Shown here: positions 42,778-52,217 of the stretch, one piece after another
Position numbering within the stretch: position 1 is the stretch's first letter
How the letters are laid out: each line of letters starts with the position of its first letter
From: Rhodoferax bucti
GTDB taxonomy: Bacteria > Pseudomonadota > Gammaproteobacteria > Burkholderiales > Burkholderiaceae_C
DNA: 64,000 nucleotides
Reading direction: 5' to 3'
Assembly (NCBI RefSeq): GCF_005876985.1
Contig: NZ_VAHD01000001.1
Coordinates: 124,001 to 188,000, forward strand
Position numbers and translations under genes: made by a program
The notes under the pieces: model-generated
Seen by the model: only the letters and a program-made list of their open reading frames with translations
What the model was told of the DNA's origin: nothing
The model's database searches: none

Positions 42778-43175
42778 CAAGCAGCTCCTTGGGAAACAGT
42801 GCCGAACTGCTGCACGGCCTGCAACAGTTGGTCTTTGGTAAATGGTTTGGTGAGGTAGTCCTGCGCGCCGACCATGCGGCCACGGGCTTTGTCGAACACG
42901 CCGTCTTTGGAGGACAGCATGATCACGGGAACCTCAGAAAATTTGGCATTGCGCTTGATGATGGCGCAGGTCTGGTACCCATCGAGCCGGGGCATCAGGA
43001 TGTCGCAAAAAATCAGGTGCGGCTGGTAGTCATTGACCTTGGCCAGAGCATCAAAGCCGTCTTCTGCCAAGAGCACCTCATGCCCGCCTTGCTTCAAAAA
43101 AATCTCGGCACTGCGGCGGATGGTGTTGCTGTCGTCAATAACCAGAACTTTGAAAGTGGGTGTTGTCGTGCTCAA
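42777..43175 (-). CDS. pilG: Response regulator PilG
   Basis: A 132-aa receiver: VLVIDDSNTIRRSAEIFLKQGG, HLIFCDILMPRLDGYQTC, VIMLSSKDGVFDKARGRMVGAQDYLTKPFTKDQLL. PilG is phosphorylated by ChpA and promotes pilus extension and twitching. The only start giving the complete beta-1 strand is a TTG at 43175, with GGAG about 9 nt upstream. It is first of the pil-chp genes after rubredoxin. Confidence 0.9.
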   Translation of the reverse strand: MSTTTPTFKVLVIDDSNTIRRSAEIFLKQGGHEVLLAEDGFDALAKVNDYQPHLIFCDILMPRLDGYQTCAIIKRNAKFSEVPVIMLSSKDGVFDKARGRMVGAQDYLTKPFTKDQLLQAVQQFGTVSQGAA

Positions 43176-43240
43176 GGGGCTTGGCTCCGGTGCTGGGGTG
43201 CAAGGTCAGGACACGCAAATTTCACACCCGGTGTGTGACA

Positions 43241-43414
43241 TCAGATTTGCACCATCTCAAAGTCTTCTTTGCGAGCGCCGCACTCGGGGCATGTCCAGTT
43301 CATGGGAACGTCTGCCCACAAGGTGCCGGCTGCAATGCCATGGTCGGGCGCGCCGGCGACCTCGTCATAGATCCAACCGCAAATCAAACACATCCAAGTT
43401 TTAGTATCAGTCAC
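43241..43414 (-). CDS. rubA: Rubredoxin
   Basis: A 57-residue protein: two CxxC iron-binding knuckles, CLICGWIYDE near the N-terminus and CPECGARKEDFEM near the C-terminus, with GTLWADVPMNW between. This is a complete mononuclear iron rubredoxin, a small cytoplasmic electron carrier. It starts with GTG at 43414. It is divergent from thiD and 66 bp upstream of pilG, the order found in many Burkholderiales. The redox partner is not identifiable from the window. Confidence 0.92.
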   Translation of the reverse strand: MTDTKTWMCLICGWIYDEVAGAPDHGIAAGTLWADVPMNWTCPECGARKEDFEMVQI

Positions 43415-43534
43415 AGCTTATAGGGCCTTCAAATAGAATGCAACGATTGTATAGAGCAGGTTTTGTCCAAAAGACCGCCGCCCGACTAAAGAACGCCATT
43501 CTGCACGATGACTTACCCTAATAAAGGCCTCTAG

Positions 43535-44458
43535 ATGTCGGCAACTCCCTCACCCGAATTGGACGACACCGCCGACGATGACGGCCCGGTGGGCTGCGTC
43601 ATGGCCTTCAATGCCAACGACCCCAGCGGAGGCGCCGGCACCGCCGCAGACCTGACCGCCATTGCCTCCGTAGGCGCCCATGCACTTCCTGTGGTGACCG
43701 GCGCCTACGCCCGGGACACCACCGAAATCGTGGACCACTTTGCCTTCGATGACGAGGCCGTCACCGAGCAAGCGCGTGTGATTCTGGAGGATGTGCCGGT
43801 ACAGGTCTTCAAGGTGGGTTTTGTGGGTACGCCTGAGAACCTGTCTGCCATCGCAGAACTGACCTCCGACTACTCGGATGTACCGGTCGTCACCTACATG
43901 CCCGACCTCTCCTGGTGGGAAGAAGACAAGATTGATCTGTATCAGGACGCTTGCACAGAGTTACTTTTGCCGCAGACCACCTTGTTGGTGGGAAACCACA
44001 GCACCCTCTCCCGTTGGCTGCTGCCCGACTGGGGCTCTGAGAAAAGCCCCACCGCACGCGACATTGCCAAGGCAGCCAACGCGTTCGGCGTGGCCTATAC
44101 CTTGGTCACCGGCATCCCCTTGCCCGACCAGTTCATCGACAACGTGCTGGCCTCCCCGACCAGCGTGCTGTCCAGTGAAAAGTTCGAGCGCTTTGAGGCG
44201 ATCTTTACCGGCGCGGGCGACACCCTCTCTGCGGCACTCGCGGCCCTGATTGCAAGTGGCACCGAGCTGAATGAAGCCGTGACCGAAGCGCTGAGCTACC
44301 TCGACCGCTGCCTAGAAAACGGCTTCCGCCCCGGCATGGGCCATGTGTTACCCGACCGCTTGTTCTGGGCCCAACCCGAGCCTGACGACGAAGAAGAGGG
44401 TGCCCTATCCGCCATCGATACCGACTTTGAAGTCCCTCCCAATTCCACCCGACACTAA
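43535..44458 (+). CDS. thiD: Hydroxymethylpyrimidine/phosphomethylpyrimidine kinase-like (ThiD)
   Basis: A 307-aa ribokinase-fold protein: [23 protein letters not shown] (substrate site; usual form SGGAGIQAD), [28 protein letters not shown], and [19 protein letters not shown] (ATP anion hole, catalytic Asp). ThiD phosphorylates HMP and HMP-P for thiamine synthesis. The first 15 residues and the last 30 are acidic extensions beyond the usual core. The NHSTLSRWL segment replaces the more common NxxEAxxL, so a substrate shift is possible. It lies 14 bp before hemL. Confidence 0.85.
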   Translation: MSATPSPELDDTADDDGPVGCVMAFNANDPSGGAGTAADLTAIASVGAHALPVVTGAYARDTTEIVDHFAFDDEAVTEQARVILEDVPVQVFKVGFVGTPENLSAIAELTSDYSDVPVVTYMPDLSWWEEDKIDLYQDACTELLLPQTTLLVGNHSTLSRWLLPDWGSEKSPTARDIAKAANAFGVAYTLVTGIPLPDQFIDNVLASPTSVLSSEKFERFEAIFTGAGDTLSAALAALIASGTELNEAVTEALSYLDRCLENGFRPGMGHVLPDRLFWAQPEPDDEEEGALSAIDTDFEVPPNSTRH

Positions 44459-44472
44459 CTGGCAGAAATTTT

Positions 44473-45774
44473 GTGACAGACCGTAACTTAGAACTTTTCG
44501 AGCGCGCCAAACGCGTAATCCCCGGTGGCGTGAACTCCCCCGTGCGCGCATTCAAAGCCGTTGGCGGTACCCCGCGTTTTGTGCAGCGCGCCCAAGGCGC
44601 CTACTTTTGGGACGCCGACGGCAAGCGCTACATCGACTACATCGGCTCCTGGGGCCCCATGATCCTGGGTCATGGTCACCCTGCAGTATTGGAAGCGGTG
44701 CAAAAAGCGGCGCTCGAGGGCTTCTCCTTTGGCGCTCCGACAGAACGCGAGGTGGAACTAGCCGAAGCCATCTTGGCACTGGTACCCAGCATGGACATGG
44801 TGCGCCTGGTCAGTAGCGGCACCGAGGCCGGTATGAGCGCCATCCGCCTAGCTCGCGGCGCCACAGGCCGTAGCAAGATTTTGAAGTTTGAAGGCTGCTA
44901 CCACGGCCATGCCGACGCGCTGCTCGTCAAAGCCGGTTCCGGCCTGGCCACCTTTGGCAACCCCACCAGCGCCGGCGTGCCACCCGAAGTGGTGCAGCAC
45001 ACCTTGGTGCTGGAGTACAACAACATCCAGCAACTAGAAGAAGCCTTCGCCCTGCACGGCAAAGAGCTGGCCTGCGTGATGATCGAGCCGATTGCCGGCA
45101 ATATGAATTTCGTGCGCGCCAGCGTGCCTTTCATCAAGCGCTGCCGCGAGCTGTGCACCGAGTACGGCGCCCTGTTTGTGTTTGACGAGGTGATGACCGG
45201 CTTCCGCGTCGCACCCGGCAGCGCCCAGCAGGTCTATGCACGCAGCCTGCCCGGATTCGAGCCCGACATGACTGTCATGGGTAAAGTCATCGGCGGCGGC
45301 ATGCCTTTGGCGGCCTTTGGCGGCAAGCGCGCGATCATGGAGCAACTAGCTCCTTTGGGCCCGGTGTACCAAGCCGGCACCCTGTCCGGCAACCCGGTGG
45401 CTACCGCTTGTGGCTTGGCGACCCTGGCTGAAATCAGCAAGCCTGGCTTTTACGACGACCTGAGCCGAAAGACCCAGTCCCTGATTAGCGGCCTGCAAAA
45501 GGAAGCCGACAAAGCGGGAATCGACTTCTGCGGCGATTCTGAGGGCGGAATGTTCGGCTTTTTCTTCTTCAAAGAACTGCCGCAAAACTACGCCAAGGTC
45601 ATGACTACCGACAACGCACGCTTCAACACCCTGTTCCACGGCCTGCTGGATCGCGGCGTTTACATCGCCCCGGCGCTGTACGAGGCCGGCTTCATGAGCG
45701 CTGCGCACACCGATGCAGATATCGCAGAAACCGTGGCGGCGGCAGGCGACGTATTTAAGTTGCTATCAAAATAG
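44473..45774 (+). CDS. hemL: Glutamate-1-semialdehyde 2,1-aminomutase
   Basis: It converts glutamate-1-semialdehyde to 5-aminolevulinate, the tetrapyrrole precursor. The 433-aa PLP enzyme has [86 protein letters not shown] and the PLP lysine in [19 protein letters not shown]. It starts with GTG at 44473. The final codons (LLSK, stop TAG) fall within a dispersed 50-bp repeat copy. A strong terminator follows. Confidence 0.97.
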   Translation: MTDRNLELFERAKRVIPGGVNSPVRAFKAVGGTPRFVQRAQGAYFWDADGKRYIDYIGSWGPMILGHGHPAVLEAVQKAALEGFSFGAPTEREVELAEAILALVPSMDMVRLVSSGTEAGMSAIRLARGATGRSKILKFEGCYHGHADALLVKAGSGLATFGNPTSAGVPPEVVQHTLVLEYNNIQQLEEAFALHGKELACVMIEPIAGNMNFVRASVPFIKRCRELCTEYGALFVFDEVMTGFRVAPGSAQQVYARSLPGFEPDMTVMGKVIGGGMPLAAFGGKRAIMEQLAPLGPVYQAGTLSGNPVATACGLATLAEISKPGFYDDLSRKTQSLISGLQKEADKAGIDFCGDSEGGMFGFFFFKELPQNYAKVMTTDNARFNTLFHGLLDRGVYIAPALYEAGFMSAAHTDADIAETVAAAGDVFKLLSK

Positions 45775-45818
45775 AAGCTGCTTGCGCACAGGCGATAAGG
45801 GCTGGAAGCCGATTTGAC
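45762..45818 (-). repeat. Dispersed 50-bp repeat copy overlapping the hemL stop
   Basis: The plus strand shows GCTATCAAAATAG, then AAGCTGCTTGCGCA, a middle part, and GGAAGCCGATTTGAC. This is the order of the reverse complement of the reference copy. It provides the last four codons of hemL and leads into its terminator. Confidence 0.75.
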
Positions 45819-45836
45819 TTCTAGCCCTTTGTTTTG
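45797..45836 (+). terminator. Intrinsic terminator of hemL
   Basis: AAGGGCTGGAAG (45797-45808) pairs with CTTCTAGCCCTT (45818-45829) with a single G-T pair, followed by TTGTTTTG. It overlaps the end of the dispersed repeat. Confidence 0.85.
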
Positions 45837-45852
45837 ATGGCTATGGCGCGAG

Positions 45853-46446
45853 TTATTCGCCTAAGTAGTTTTCCGGGAAAAAGTGGCGCTCAATCAATTC
45901 GATGAGGATATGCAGCACCTTGATGTGCAGCTCCTGCACGCGGTCGGCATAGGTGCCGCCGGGGGTGCAGATGTACACATCGCTCAGCGGCTCCAGCTTC
46001 TCGCTGCGCTTGCCGCTCAGAATAATGACCTTCATGCCTTGCGCCTTGGCGGCCTCGGCCGCCTTGATCACATTCTTGCTAGTGCCGCTGGTGCTCAGTG
46101 CCAGCAAACAGTCGCCGGGGCGACCGTGGCCTTCGACGTAGCGGGCAAACACCTGCTCGTACCCGTGGTCGTTGCCCACGCAGGTCAGATGACCGGCGTC
46201 GCTGATCGCGGTAGCGCCCAACGATTTGCGGTCTTTGCGGTAGCGGCCGGTCAGCTCTTCGGCAAAGTGCATGGCATCGCACATCGAGCCTCCGTTGCCG
46301 CAGGAATACACGCGGCCCTTGTTCTCAAAGGTGGCGATAAGCAGTTGCGCCGCCTGCTCGATAGTGGCCAAGGCTGCTGGGTTGGCGAGCAGCTTGGTCA
46401 GAGCGGAGTGGGCTTCTTGCAGGCTGGAGGTGATGTGGTGTTGCAT
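45853..46446 (-). CDS. gmhA: Phosphoheptose isomerase-family SIS protein
   Basis: A 197-aa SIS-domain protein with SCGNGGSMCDAMHFAEELTGRYRKDR, GHLTCVGNDHGYEQVFARYVE, LLALSTSGTSKNVIKAAEAAK and RVQELHIKVLHILIELIE. The catalytic Glu in FAEELTGRY and His in QELHIKVLH of GmhA are both present. GmhA makes D-glycero-manno-heptose 7-phosphate for the lipopolysaccharide core. The related DiaA (replication initiation) lacks these residues, so GmhA is preferred. The gene is isolated, between the hemL terminator and an upstream repeat-containing spacer. Confidence 0.87.
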   Translation of the reverse strand: MQHHITSSLQEAHSALTKLLANPAALATIEQAAQLLIATFENKGRVYSCGNGGSMCDAMHFAEELTGRYRKDRKSLGATAISDAGHLTCVGNDHGYEQVFARYVEGHGRPGDCLLALSTSGTSKNVIKAAEAAKAQGMKVIILSGKRSEKLEPLSDVYICTPGGTYADRVQELHIKVLHILIELIERHFFPENYLGE

Positions 46447-46527
46447 AGGTGCGATTTTCGCCCAATCCCCCGCTGCAGCGATACATCAACAGAACAAGTC
46501 CCCACAGCGCCTTTTGCAACCCGTGAT

Positions 46528-46586
46528 TTGCTATGAAATACATAGCTACCAGCGCACATTAAACATGCGCCAGAGGGCGATTTGAC
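46528..46586 (-). repeat. Dispersed 50-bp repeat copy upstream of gmhA
   Basis: The plus strand has CATAGCTACCAGCGCACATT, then GCGCCAGAGGGCGATTTGAC. This matches the reverse complement of the reference (TAGCTGCTTGCGCA, GCGCCAGAGCCTGATTTGA) in order and spacing. It ends exactly where the purH terminator begins. Confidence 0.75.
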
Positions 46587-46613
46587 ACAAAAAAAGCCGC
46601 CCGAAGGCGACTT
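46587..46613 (-). terminator. Intrinsic terminator of purH
   Basis: On the minus strand AAGTCGCC and GGCGGCTT pair (one G-T) around a TTCG tetraloop, followed by a run of T (poly-A at 46589-46595 on the plus strand). It lies 27 bp past the purH stop. Confidence 0.9.
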
Positions 46614-46639
46614 GTCTAGCGAGTGACTCGGCCAGCTGC

Positions 46640-48250
46640 TTAGTGGCGGAAGTGGCGCACGCCGCTGAACACCATGGACACGCCACGCTCGTTGGCCGCA
46701 TCAATGACTTCCTGGTCGCGCATGGAGCCGCCGGGCTGAATGACACAGGTCGCGCCGTGGTCCACCACCACATCCAAGCCATCGCGGAAGGGGAAGAAGG
46801 CGTCGCTCGCCACCACGGTGCCTGCCAGCGACAGATTGGCGTGGCCGGCCTTGATGGAGGCGATGCGGGCTGAGTCCAAGCGGCTCATCTGGCCAGCGCC
46901 CACGCCCATGGTCATGCCGCCCTTGCAGAAGACGATGGCGTTGGACTTGACGTACTTGGCCACCTTCCATGCGAACAACAGGTCGTTCAACTCTTCTGCT
47001 GTCGGTTGCTTGGTGGTCACGACCTTGAGGTCGCTCAGCGCCAGTTCGTGGTTATCCGCCGTTTGCAGCAGGATGCCGGAGCCGATGCGCTTCATGTCCA
47101 TCAGGTTGCGGCCCTGGTCCCATGCCGTCGTTCCACCCTTGAGCAGGTCGATTTGCAGAATGCGCACATTGACCTTGCTCTTGAACACTTCCAACGCCGC
47201 GGGGGTGAAGCTGGGGGCCATCAACACTTCCACAAACTGTTTGGAAATTTGCTGGGCACCCGCTTCGTCCAGCTCGGTGTTCAACGCAATGATGCCGCCG
47301 AAGGCGCTGGTGGGATCGGTCTGGAAGGCCTTGCTGTAGGCCTCCAAGGCGTTGGCACCCACGGCCACGCCGCAGGGGTTGGCGTGCTTGACGATCACGC
47401 AGGCAGGCGTGTCAAAGCTCTTCACACACTCCCACGCGGCGTCCGCATCGGCAATGTTGTTGTAGCTCAGCTCTTTGCCCTGCAATTGCTTGGCAGTCAC
47501 CAGCGACCCGGGGACAGGCATCAGGTCGCGGTACAGCGCGGCTTGCTGGTGGCTGTTTTCGCCGTAGCGCAGGTCTTGCACTTTGACGAAACGGCCGTTG
47601 CTCTGGCCGGGGAACAGGTCCAGCACCGGCGCCTTGTCGCCAGCGGGCACTTCATCACCAATCTGGATGGCAGACAGGTAGTCGCTGATGGCACCGTCGT
47701 ACTGGCTGATGCGGTTGAACGCCGCGATGGACAGGCCCAGCTTGGTCTTGTCGCTCACTTTGCCGTTGGCTTTCAGCTCGGCAATCACCGTGTCGTACTG
47801 GGCTGCGTCGGTCAGCACCGCCACGTCTTTCCAATTCTTGGCGGCGCTGCGCACCATGGCGGGGCCACCGATGTCGATGTTCTCGATCGCGTCTTCCAGC
47901 GTGCAACCGGCCTTGGCGACCGTGGATTCAAACGGGTACAGGTTCACCACCAAAAAGTCGATGGTGTTGATGTTGTGCTCGGCCAGTGCGGCCATGTGGG
48001 TGGGGAAGTCGCGGCGGGCCAGCAAGCCACCGTGCACGCGGGGGTGCAGCGTCTTCACCCGGCCGTCCAACATCTCGGGGAAGCCGGTCATCTCGGCCAC
48101 TTCGGTCACGGGCAGACCCTTGTCAGCCAGCAGCTTGGCGGTGCCGCCGGTGGACAAGAGCTTGACGCCTTGAGCGTGCAGCGCCTGAGCGAGTTCAACG
48201 ATGCCGGTCTTGTCGGAGACGGACAGCAGTGCAGTTTTTTGTGCGTTCAT
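46640..48250 (-). CDS. purH: Bifunctional AICAR transformylase / IMP cyclohydrolase
   Basis: It performs the last two steps of purine synthesis, AICAR to FAICAR to IMP. The 536-aa protein has the MGS-like IMPCH domain ([55 protein letters not shown]) and the AICARFT domain ([44 protein letters not shown]). It ends in the invariant GVRHFRH. The start at 48250 ([11 protein letters not shown]) matches the family. It is downstream of fis-dusB. Confidence 0.97.
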   Translation of the reverse strand: MNAQKTALLSVSDKTGIVELAQALHAQGVKLLSTGGTAKLLADKGLPVTEVAEMTGFPEMLDGRVKTLHPRVHGGLLARRDFPTHMAALAEHNINTIDFLVVNLYPFESTVAKAGCTLEDAIENIDIGGPAMVRSAAKNWKDVAVLTDAAQYDTVIAELKANGKVSDKTKLGLSIAAFNRISQYDGAISDYLSAIQIGDEVPAGDKAPVLDLFPGQSNGRFVKVQDLRYGENSHQQAALYRDLMPVPGSLVTAKQLQGKELSYNNIADADAAWECVKSFDTPACVIVKHANPCGVAVGANALEAYSKAFQTDPTSAFGGIIALNTELDEAGAQQISKQFVEVLMAPSFTPAALEVFKSKVNVRILQIDLLKGGTTAWDQGRNLMDMKRIGSGILLQTADNHELALSDLKVVTTKQPTAEELNDLLFAWKVAKYVKSNAIVFCKGGMTMGVGAGQMSRLDSARIASIKAGHANLSLAGTVVASDAFFPFRDGLDVVVDHGATCVIQPGGSMRDQEVIDAANERGVSMVFSGVRHFRH

Positions 48251-48323
48251 AGTGCGGGAGTGAAGTAAAACCAAAAATACGTTTCACCGGCTCCCGCGCA
48301 TGCGCAGGAGCGATGCGGGTGAT

Positions 48324-48560
48324 TTATGAGAGCAGCTTGTGCTCGACCAATTTCTTGCGCAGGGTGTTGCGGTTCAGACCCAGCCACTGCGCGGCCTTGG
48401 ACTGGTTGTTGTCGGCCTGCGCCATCACCACTTCCAGCAAAGGCTTTTCTACAGCACGCACCAGCATGTCATACATGCCGCCGGGCTCGGTGCCATCCAA
48501 ATCTGCGAAATACGATTCCAAACTGGTGCGCACGCACTCGTCCAAGTGCTTCTTGCTCAT
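48324..48560 (-). CDS. fis: Fis-family nucleoid/DNA-binding protein
   Basis: A 78-aa protein with LDECVRTSLESYFADLDG, the Fis dimerisation region, and the C-terminal helix-turn-helix NNQSKAAQWLGLNRNTLRKKL. Fis bends DNA and activates rRNA and other promoters. Its ATG overlaps the dusB stop (ATGA), the conserved dusB-fis operon of beta- and gammaproteobacteria. purH follows 73 bp later. Confidence 0.95.
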   Translation of the reverse strand: MSKKHLDECVRTSLESYFADLDGTEPGGMYDMLVRAVEKPLLEVVMAQADNNQSKAAQWLGLNRNTLRKKLVEHKLLS

Positions 48561-49609
48561 GCTGCCAATTCCATCATGTCGTGTCCCCTTGCCTGACCGG
48601 TCGCTGTTTCCCGGGCGGGAATGCGGTCCATTTTTTCGTTAAGTTCATCCAAATACGATTCCACCGCCGCGACCTGCGAGACGCTGTCTTCCAACAGATT
48701 CATGCGCTGGCGAAAATCCTCGCCCCCCGGCAAATCCTGCAGGTACCAGCCGATGTGTTTGCGCGCCGAGCGCACGCCGATGAACTCGTCATACAGGCTG
48801 TAGTGGTCGTGCAGGTGCTCGACCAACAGTCTCTTCAATTCGCTCACCAAGGGTGGCGCAAGATGCGTGCCCGTGGCCAGAAAGTGCGCCACCTCGCGGA
48901 AGATCCACGGGTAGCCCTGTGCCGCCCGGCCGATCATGATGGCGTCTGCCCCTGTGGCGGCCAGCACGTCACGCGCCTTCTCGGGCGTGGTGATGTCGCC
49001 ATTGGCGACCACCGGAATTTTCAGCGCCGCCTTTACCGCCGCAATCGTGTCGTACTCGGCTTGGCCTTTGTAGCCTTGCTCGCGGGTGCGGCCATGCACC
49101 GTCACCATCTGCACGCCCGCAGCTTCAGCAGCACGGGCAAGCACCACGGCGTTCTTTTCCGCCTGGCACCAGCCGGTGCGCATCTTGAGGGTGACCGGTA
49201 CATTGCGCGGTGCACAAGCCTTGACCACGGCTTCCACGATCTCAATCGCGAGTTGCTCGTCTTGCATCAAAGCGGAGCCTGCCCATTTGTTGCACACCTT
49301 TTTGGCGGGGCAACCCATGTTGATATCGATGATCTGCGCGCCGCGGTCGATGTTGTACACCGCGGCCTCCGCCATCATGGCTGCCTCGGTGCCGGCTATC
49401 TGCACCGCAATCGGGCCGGGCTCGCCGTCGTGGTTGGCGCGGCGCGAGGTCTTGAGGCTGTTCCACAAATCTTTACGCGACGTGACCATCTCACTCACCG
49501 CATAGCCCGCACCCAGCTTCTTGCACAACTGGCGGAAAGGCCGGTCCGTCACCCCGGCCATGGGGGCAACAAAGAGGTGATTCGCCAGAGCGAACGGGCC
49601 GATGTGCAT
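48557..49609 (-). CDS. dusB: tRNA-dihydrouridine synthase B
   Basis: A 350-aa FMN-dependent TIM-barrel enzyme reducing uridine in the tRNA D-loop: LFVAPMAGVTDRPFRQLCKK, VQIAGTEAAMMAEAA, IIDINMGCPAKKVCNKWAGSALM (catalytic Cys), VTLKMRTGWCQ, MVTVHGRTREQGYKGQAEY and IPVVANGDITTPE, then MIGRAAQGYPWIFREV. The first gene of the dusB-fis operon. Confidence 0.96.
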   Translation of the reverse strand: MHIGPFALANHLFVAPMAGVTDRPFRQLCKKLGAGYAVSEMVTSRKDLWNSLKTSRRANHDGEPGPIAVQIAGTEAAMMAEAAVYNIDRGAQIIDINMGCPAKKVCNKWAGSALMQDEQLAIEIVEAVVKACAPRNVPVTLKMRTGWCQAEKNAVVLARAAEAAGVQMVTVHGRTREQGYKGQAEYDTIAAVKAALKIPVVANGDITTPEKARDVLAATGADAIMIGRAAQGYPWIFREVAHFLATGTHLAPPLVSELKRLLVEHLHDHYSLYDEFIGVRSARKHIGWYLQDLPGGEDFRQRMNLLEDSVSQVAAVESYLDELNEKMDRIPARETATGQARGHDMMELAA

Positions 49610-49759
49610 GAGAGTATGGAAAACGGGGAGGGTTAGAAAACGTGAAGGCCCGCATTGCTGCAGGCCTAAGCTCTATTCTAACTGCTCAAAATTTCAGCAA
49701 TTGAAATGCAGTGCAGGACGCCATGCACAACCCCTGTGTCTCCCTATACTGGCTGCACC

Positions 49760-50233
49760 ATGGACGCTTGGATACCCCACCTACTGCAACTGCTCGCGCT
49801 GCCCGAATACAGCCTGGGCACGGTGTTTGCCGTGTCATTTCTCTCGGCCACCTTGCTGCCCATGGGGTCAGAGCCGGTCGTATTCGGGTTGGTGCATTTA
49901 CAACCGGACTTGTTTTGGCCCGTGATTGCGGTAGCCACCGTGGGCAACACCTTGGGTGGCGCAGTAACCTGGTGGATGGGCCACGCCGCCAGCCACATTG
50001 CCAACCGTTATGGCCACTCGGCCAGCCATGTGCGCGCGCTCGATTGGTTGCGCCGTTTGGGGCCCAAAGCCTGTGTCTTGGCCTGGTTGCCGGTGGTGGG
50101 CGACCCCTTGTGTGCCGTGGCCGGCTGGCTCAAGCTGCCCTTCTGGCCCTGTGTGGCCTACATGGCTGTGGGCAAGTTGCTGCGCTACATCACCATGACG
50201 GCAGCGCTCACCGGGCTGCTCAAGCTGTGGTGA
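49760..50233 (+). CDS. YqaA-family (DedA-like) membrane protein
   Basis: A 157-aa protein with about four hydrophobic segments: VFAVSFLSATLLPMGSEPVVFGLV (the SNARE-associated/VTT-like loop), VGNTLGGAVTWWMGH, GPKACVLAWLPVVGDPLCAVAGWLKLPFW (the G-D-x2-C-x3-G motif of YqaA/DedA), and YMAVGKLLRYITM. These are probably lipid-transport-related (inference from DedA superfamily). The start at 49760 gives the normal length. The last 14 nt overlap the convergent mnmH. Confidence 0.87.
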   Translation: MDAWIPHLLQLLALPEYSLGTVFAVSFLSATLLPMGSEPVVFGLVHLQPDLFWPVIAVATVGNTLGGAVTWWMGHAASHIANRYGHSASHVRALDWLRRLGPKACVLAWLPVVGDPLCAVAGWLKLPFWPCVAYMAVGKLLRYITMTAALTGLLKLW

Positions 50234-51287
50234 TCGCGACGCGCTGTGCAATGCGCTGCGCCAATTCCATAAAGCCCGCATCGCTCACATCGTCCGTGCC
50301 CAAGGCCAGGCCTTGCGCCTCCGCGGTCTTAAGCTGCTGCATAGATCGGTCGTAATAACGGTCGTAGTGCTTGACCAGCAGGTCTTCCACCAAGACTTCG
50401 TAGCGCCCGGTGGCGATCAGATTTTTCCACTCCTCGACCTGCGCTTTGCCGCAGGTCGCGCCCAAGCGCTCCAGCTGCTCCACCAGCACCGGGCTGTGCA
50501 CAAAATAAGCGTAGTCCTGCAGCAAAAAGCGCACGCGTGCAGCCACCGGCACATGCAGCCCCAGCCACTGCCCTTGCTGAATACCTTGGTACACCGCGTC
50601 GGGCAGGCGCAGCAAACCAATGCGCTTGCTCTCGGCCTCCACATACACCGGACGGCTTTGGTCGAAGCCGGAGAGGGTGTGCAGGATCTGCGTTTCAAAC
50701 ATTTTTTGCGAGGGCTGCACCTGGTCCGGCAGCCCCCCCAGCACCGAGCCTTTGTGGGCAGCAAGCGCCTCAAGGTTCAGCACTTGCTGGCCCTGCGCCT
50801 CCAGCGCTTCCAGCACCTTGGTTTTGCCGGAGCCGGTGGGGCCTGCCAGCACCTGGAAACGGAATTGCCGGGGCACCGTCTCCAGCTCCGTCAGCACATG
50901 CCCGCGCCAGGATTTGTAGCCCCCGCTCAGGCGCCGCGCGGTCCACCCCACCTCGTTCAGGATGTGGGTGAAGGCACCGCTACGCTGCCCCCCGCGCCAG
51001 CAGTACACCAGCGGCCGCCAATTTTTGGGGTGGGCCGCAAACAGGGTGTCGATATGGTTGGCTACATTGCGCGCCACCAGCACTGCCCCCACCTTGCGCG
51101 CCTCAAACGGCGACACCTGCTTGTACAGCGTGCCCACCCGAATGCGCTCTTCATCGTTAAGCACCGGGCAGTTGATGGCCCCGGGAATATGGTCCAACGC
51201 GAACTCCCCTGGCGAGCGAGCATCGATCACCGCATCAAAGGACGCGAGCTGCGAAATATCAGCGAAGGTGTGGTTCACAGAGGTCAC
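50220..51287 (-). CDS. mnmH: tRNA 2-selenouridine synthase
   Basis: MnmH (SelU) replaces the sulphur of 2-thiouridine at the wobble position with selenium, using selenophosphate. The 355-aa protein has an N-terminal rhodanese domain (VIDARSPGEFALDHIPGAINCPV, catalytic Cys in LVYCWRGGQRSGAF) and a C-terminal P-loop domain (VLAGPTGSGKTKVLEAL). GTG start at 51287 with AAGGAG upstream. It is 12 bp from the DMT transporter gene. No selD or selA is in the window. Confidence 0.93.
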   Translation of the reverse strand: MTSVNHTFADISQLASFDAVIDARSPGEFALDHIPGAINCPVLNDEERIRVGTLYKQVSPFEARKVGAVLVARNVANHIDTLFAAHPKNWRPLVYCWRGGQRSGAFTHILNEVGWTARRLSGGYKSWRGHVLTELETVPRQFRFQVLAGPTGSGKTKVLEALEAQGQQVLNLEALAAHKGSVLGGLPDQVQPSQKMFETQILHTLSGFDQSRPVYVEAESKRIGLLRLPDAVYQGIQQGQWLGLHVPVAARVRFLLQDYAYFVHSPVLVEQLERLGATCGKAQVEEWKNLIATGRYEVLVEDLLVKHYDRYYDRSMQQLKTAEAQGLALGTDDVSDAGFMELAQRIAQRVAITTA

Positions 51288-51299
51288 GTAAAAACTCCT

Positions 51300-52196
51300 T
51301 TAACGGATCAGTACCAGCATCGTGCCCACGACCGTCAGGCCGGCACCCCACCACGCACCTTGGGCAGGCGCACGCCCGAGGCGCCACCACAGCAGGGGCA
51401 ACACCAGCACCGGAGATACCGACGACAGAATGCCCACCAAGCCGACATTGCCATGCTGCAACGCCAACAAAATCAGGCTCATGCCCAGCCCCATGCCGAT
51501 CATGCCGCTCAAAGCCACTTTGCCTAGCACCGGCACACTCAAAGCCCCTTGGGTACGGGCAACACCGGCACCAGCCCACAGTAGCACCAGATGCGCCGCA
51601 CAGGTAACACCTACCCGTATTACGGTGCCTGCCACTGGGTCTACGCCCGACGCCATGACGGGCTTGGCAATCAAGGAGCCAGCGGCCTGGCACAGCGCCG
51701 CCAGCAAGCCCATCGCCACCCCAAAAGGCACATGCCCGCGGACTTGCTCTAGGGCATGCGATTCGTCTTTGCGGCTACCGAGCGCAATCGCGGTCATCAC
51801 GCCGCCCACCACCAAGGTGCCGCCCACCAGGGCCTGCGCACCCATGCGCTCATCCAGCACCCAAAAGCCCAGCAAGGCACTGAACAAAGCGTGGGTGGCA
51901 AACAGCACCCCGGTACGGCGGGGGCCCAAGCGATTCATGGAGGCGAAGAGTGCGGTGTCGCCGACAAAAATGCCGATAAGTCCGCTGACCATCAACACCC
52001 CGGCTTGCGCCACGGAAATGCTGTGCCAAGCTCCGTTGATCAGCACCACCGGCGCTAGCATGACGAAGACCAGCCCCATGCGCCACCGCGTAAATGCAAA
52101 CGCGCCCAAATGGCGCGCTTGCGGAGCAGAAATCAGCCCGGTGAGGGCCCAGCAGGCCGCTGCTCCCAGGGCCAACCAGTCGTAGGACAGCGTCAC
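51300..52196 (-). CDS. DMT-family (EamA) transporter
   Basis: A 298-aa protein with ten hydrophobic helices in two EamA repeats: GAAACWALTGLISAPQARHLGAFAFTRWRM, LIGIFVGDTALFASMNRLGPRRTGVLFA and the second-half PVMASGVDPVAGTVIRVGVT, then GNVGLVGILSSVSPVLVLPLL. A metabolite exporter of unknown substrate. GTG start. It is between ychF (21 bp) and mnmH. Confidence 0.85.
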   Translation of the reverse strand: MTLSYDWLALGAAACWALTGLISAPQARHLGAFAFTRWRMGLVFVMLAPVVLINGAWHSISVAQAGVLMVSGLIGIFVGDTALFASMNRLGPRRTGVLFATHALFSALLGFWVLDERMGAQALVGGTLVVGGVMTAIALGSRKDESHALEQVRGHVPFGVAMGLLAALCQAAGSLIAKPVMASGVDPVAGTVIRVGVTCAAHLVLLWAGAGVARTQGALSVPVLGKVALSGMIGMGLGMSLILLALQHGNVGLVGILSSVSPVLVLPLLWWRLGRAPAQGAWWGAGLTVVGTMLVLIR

Positions 52197-52217
52197 ACGG
52201 TGCCCAGGGCGTACAGC

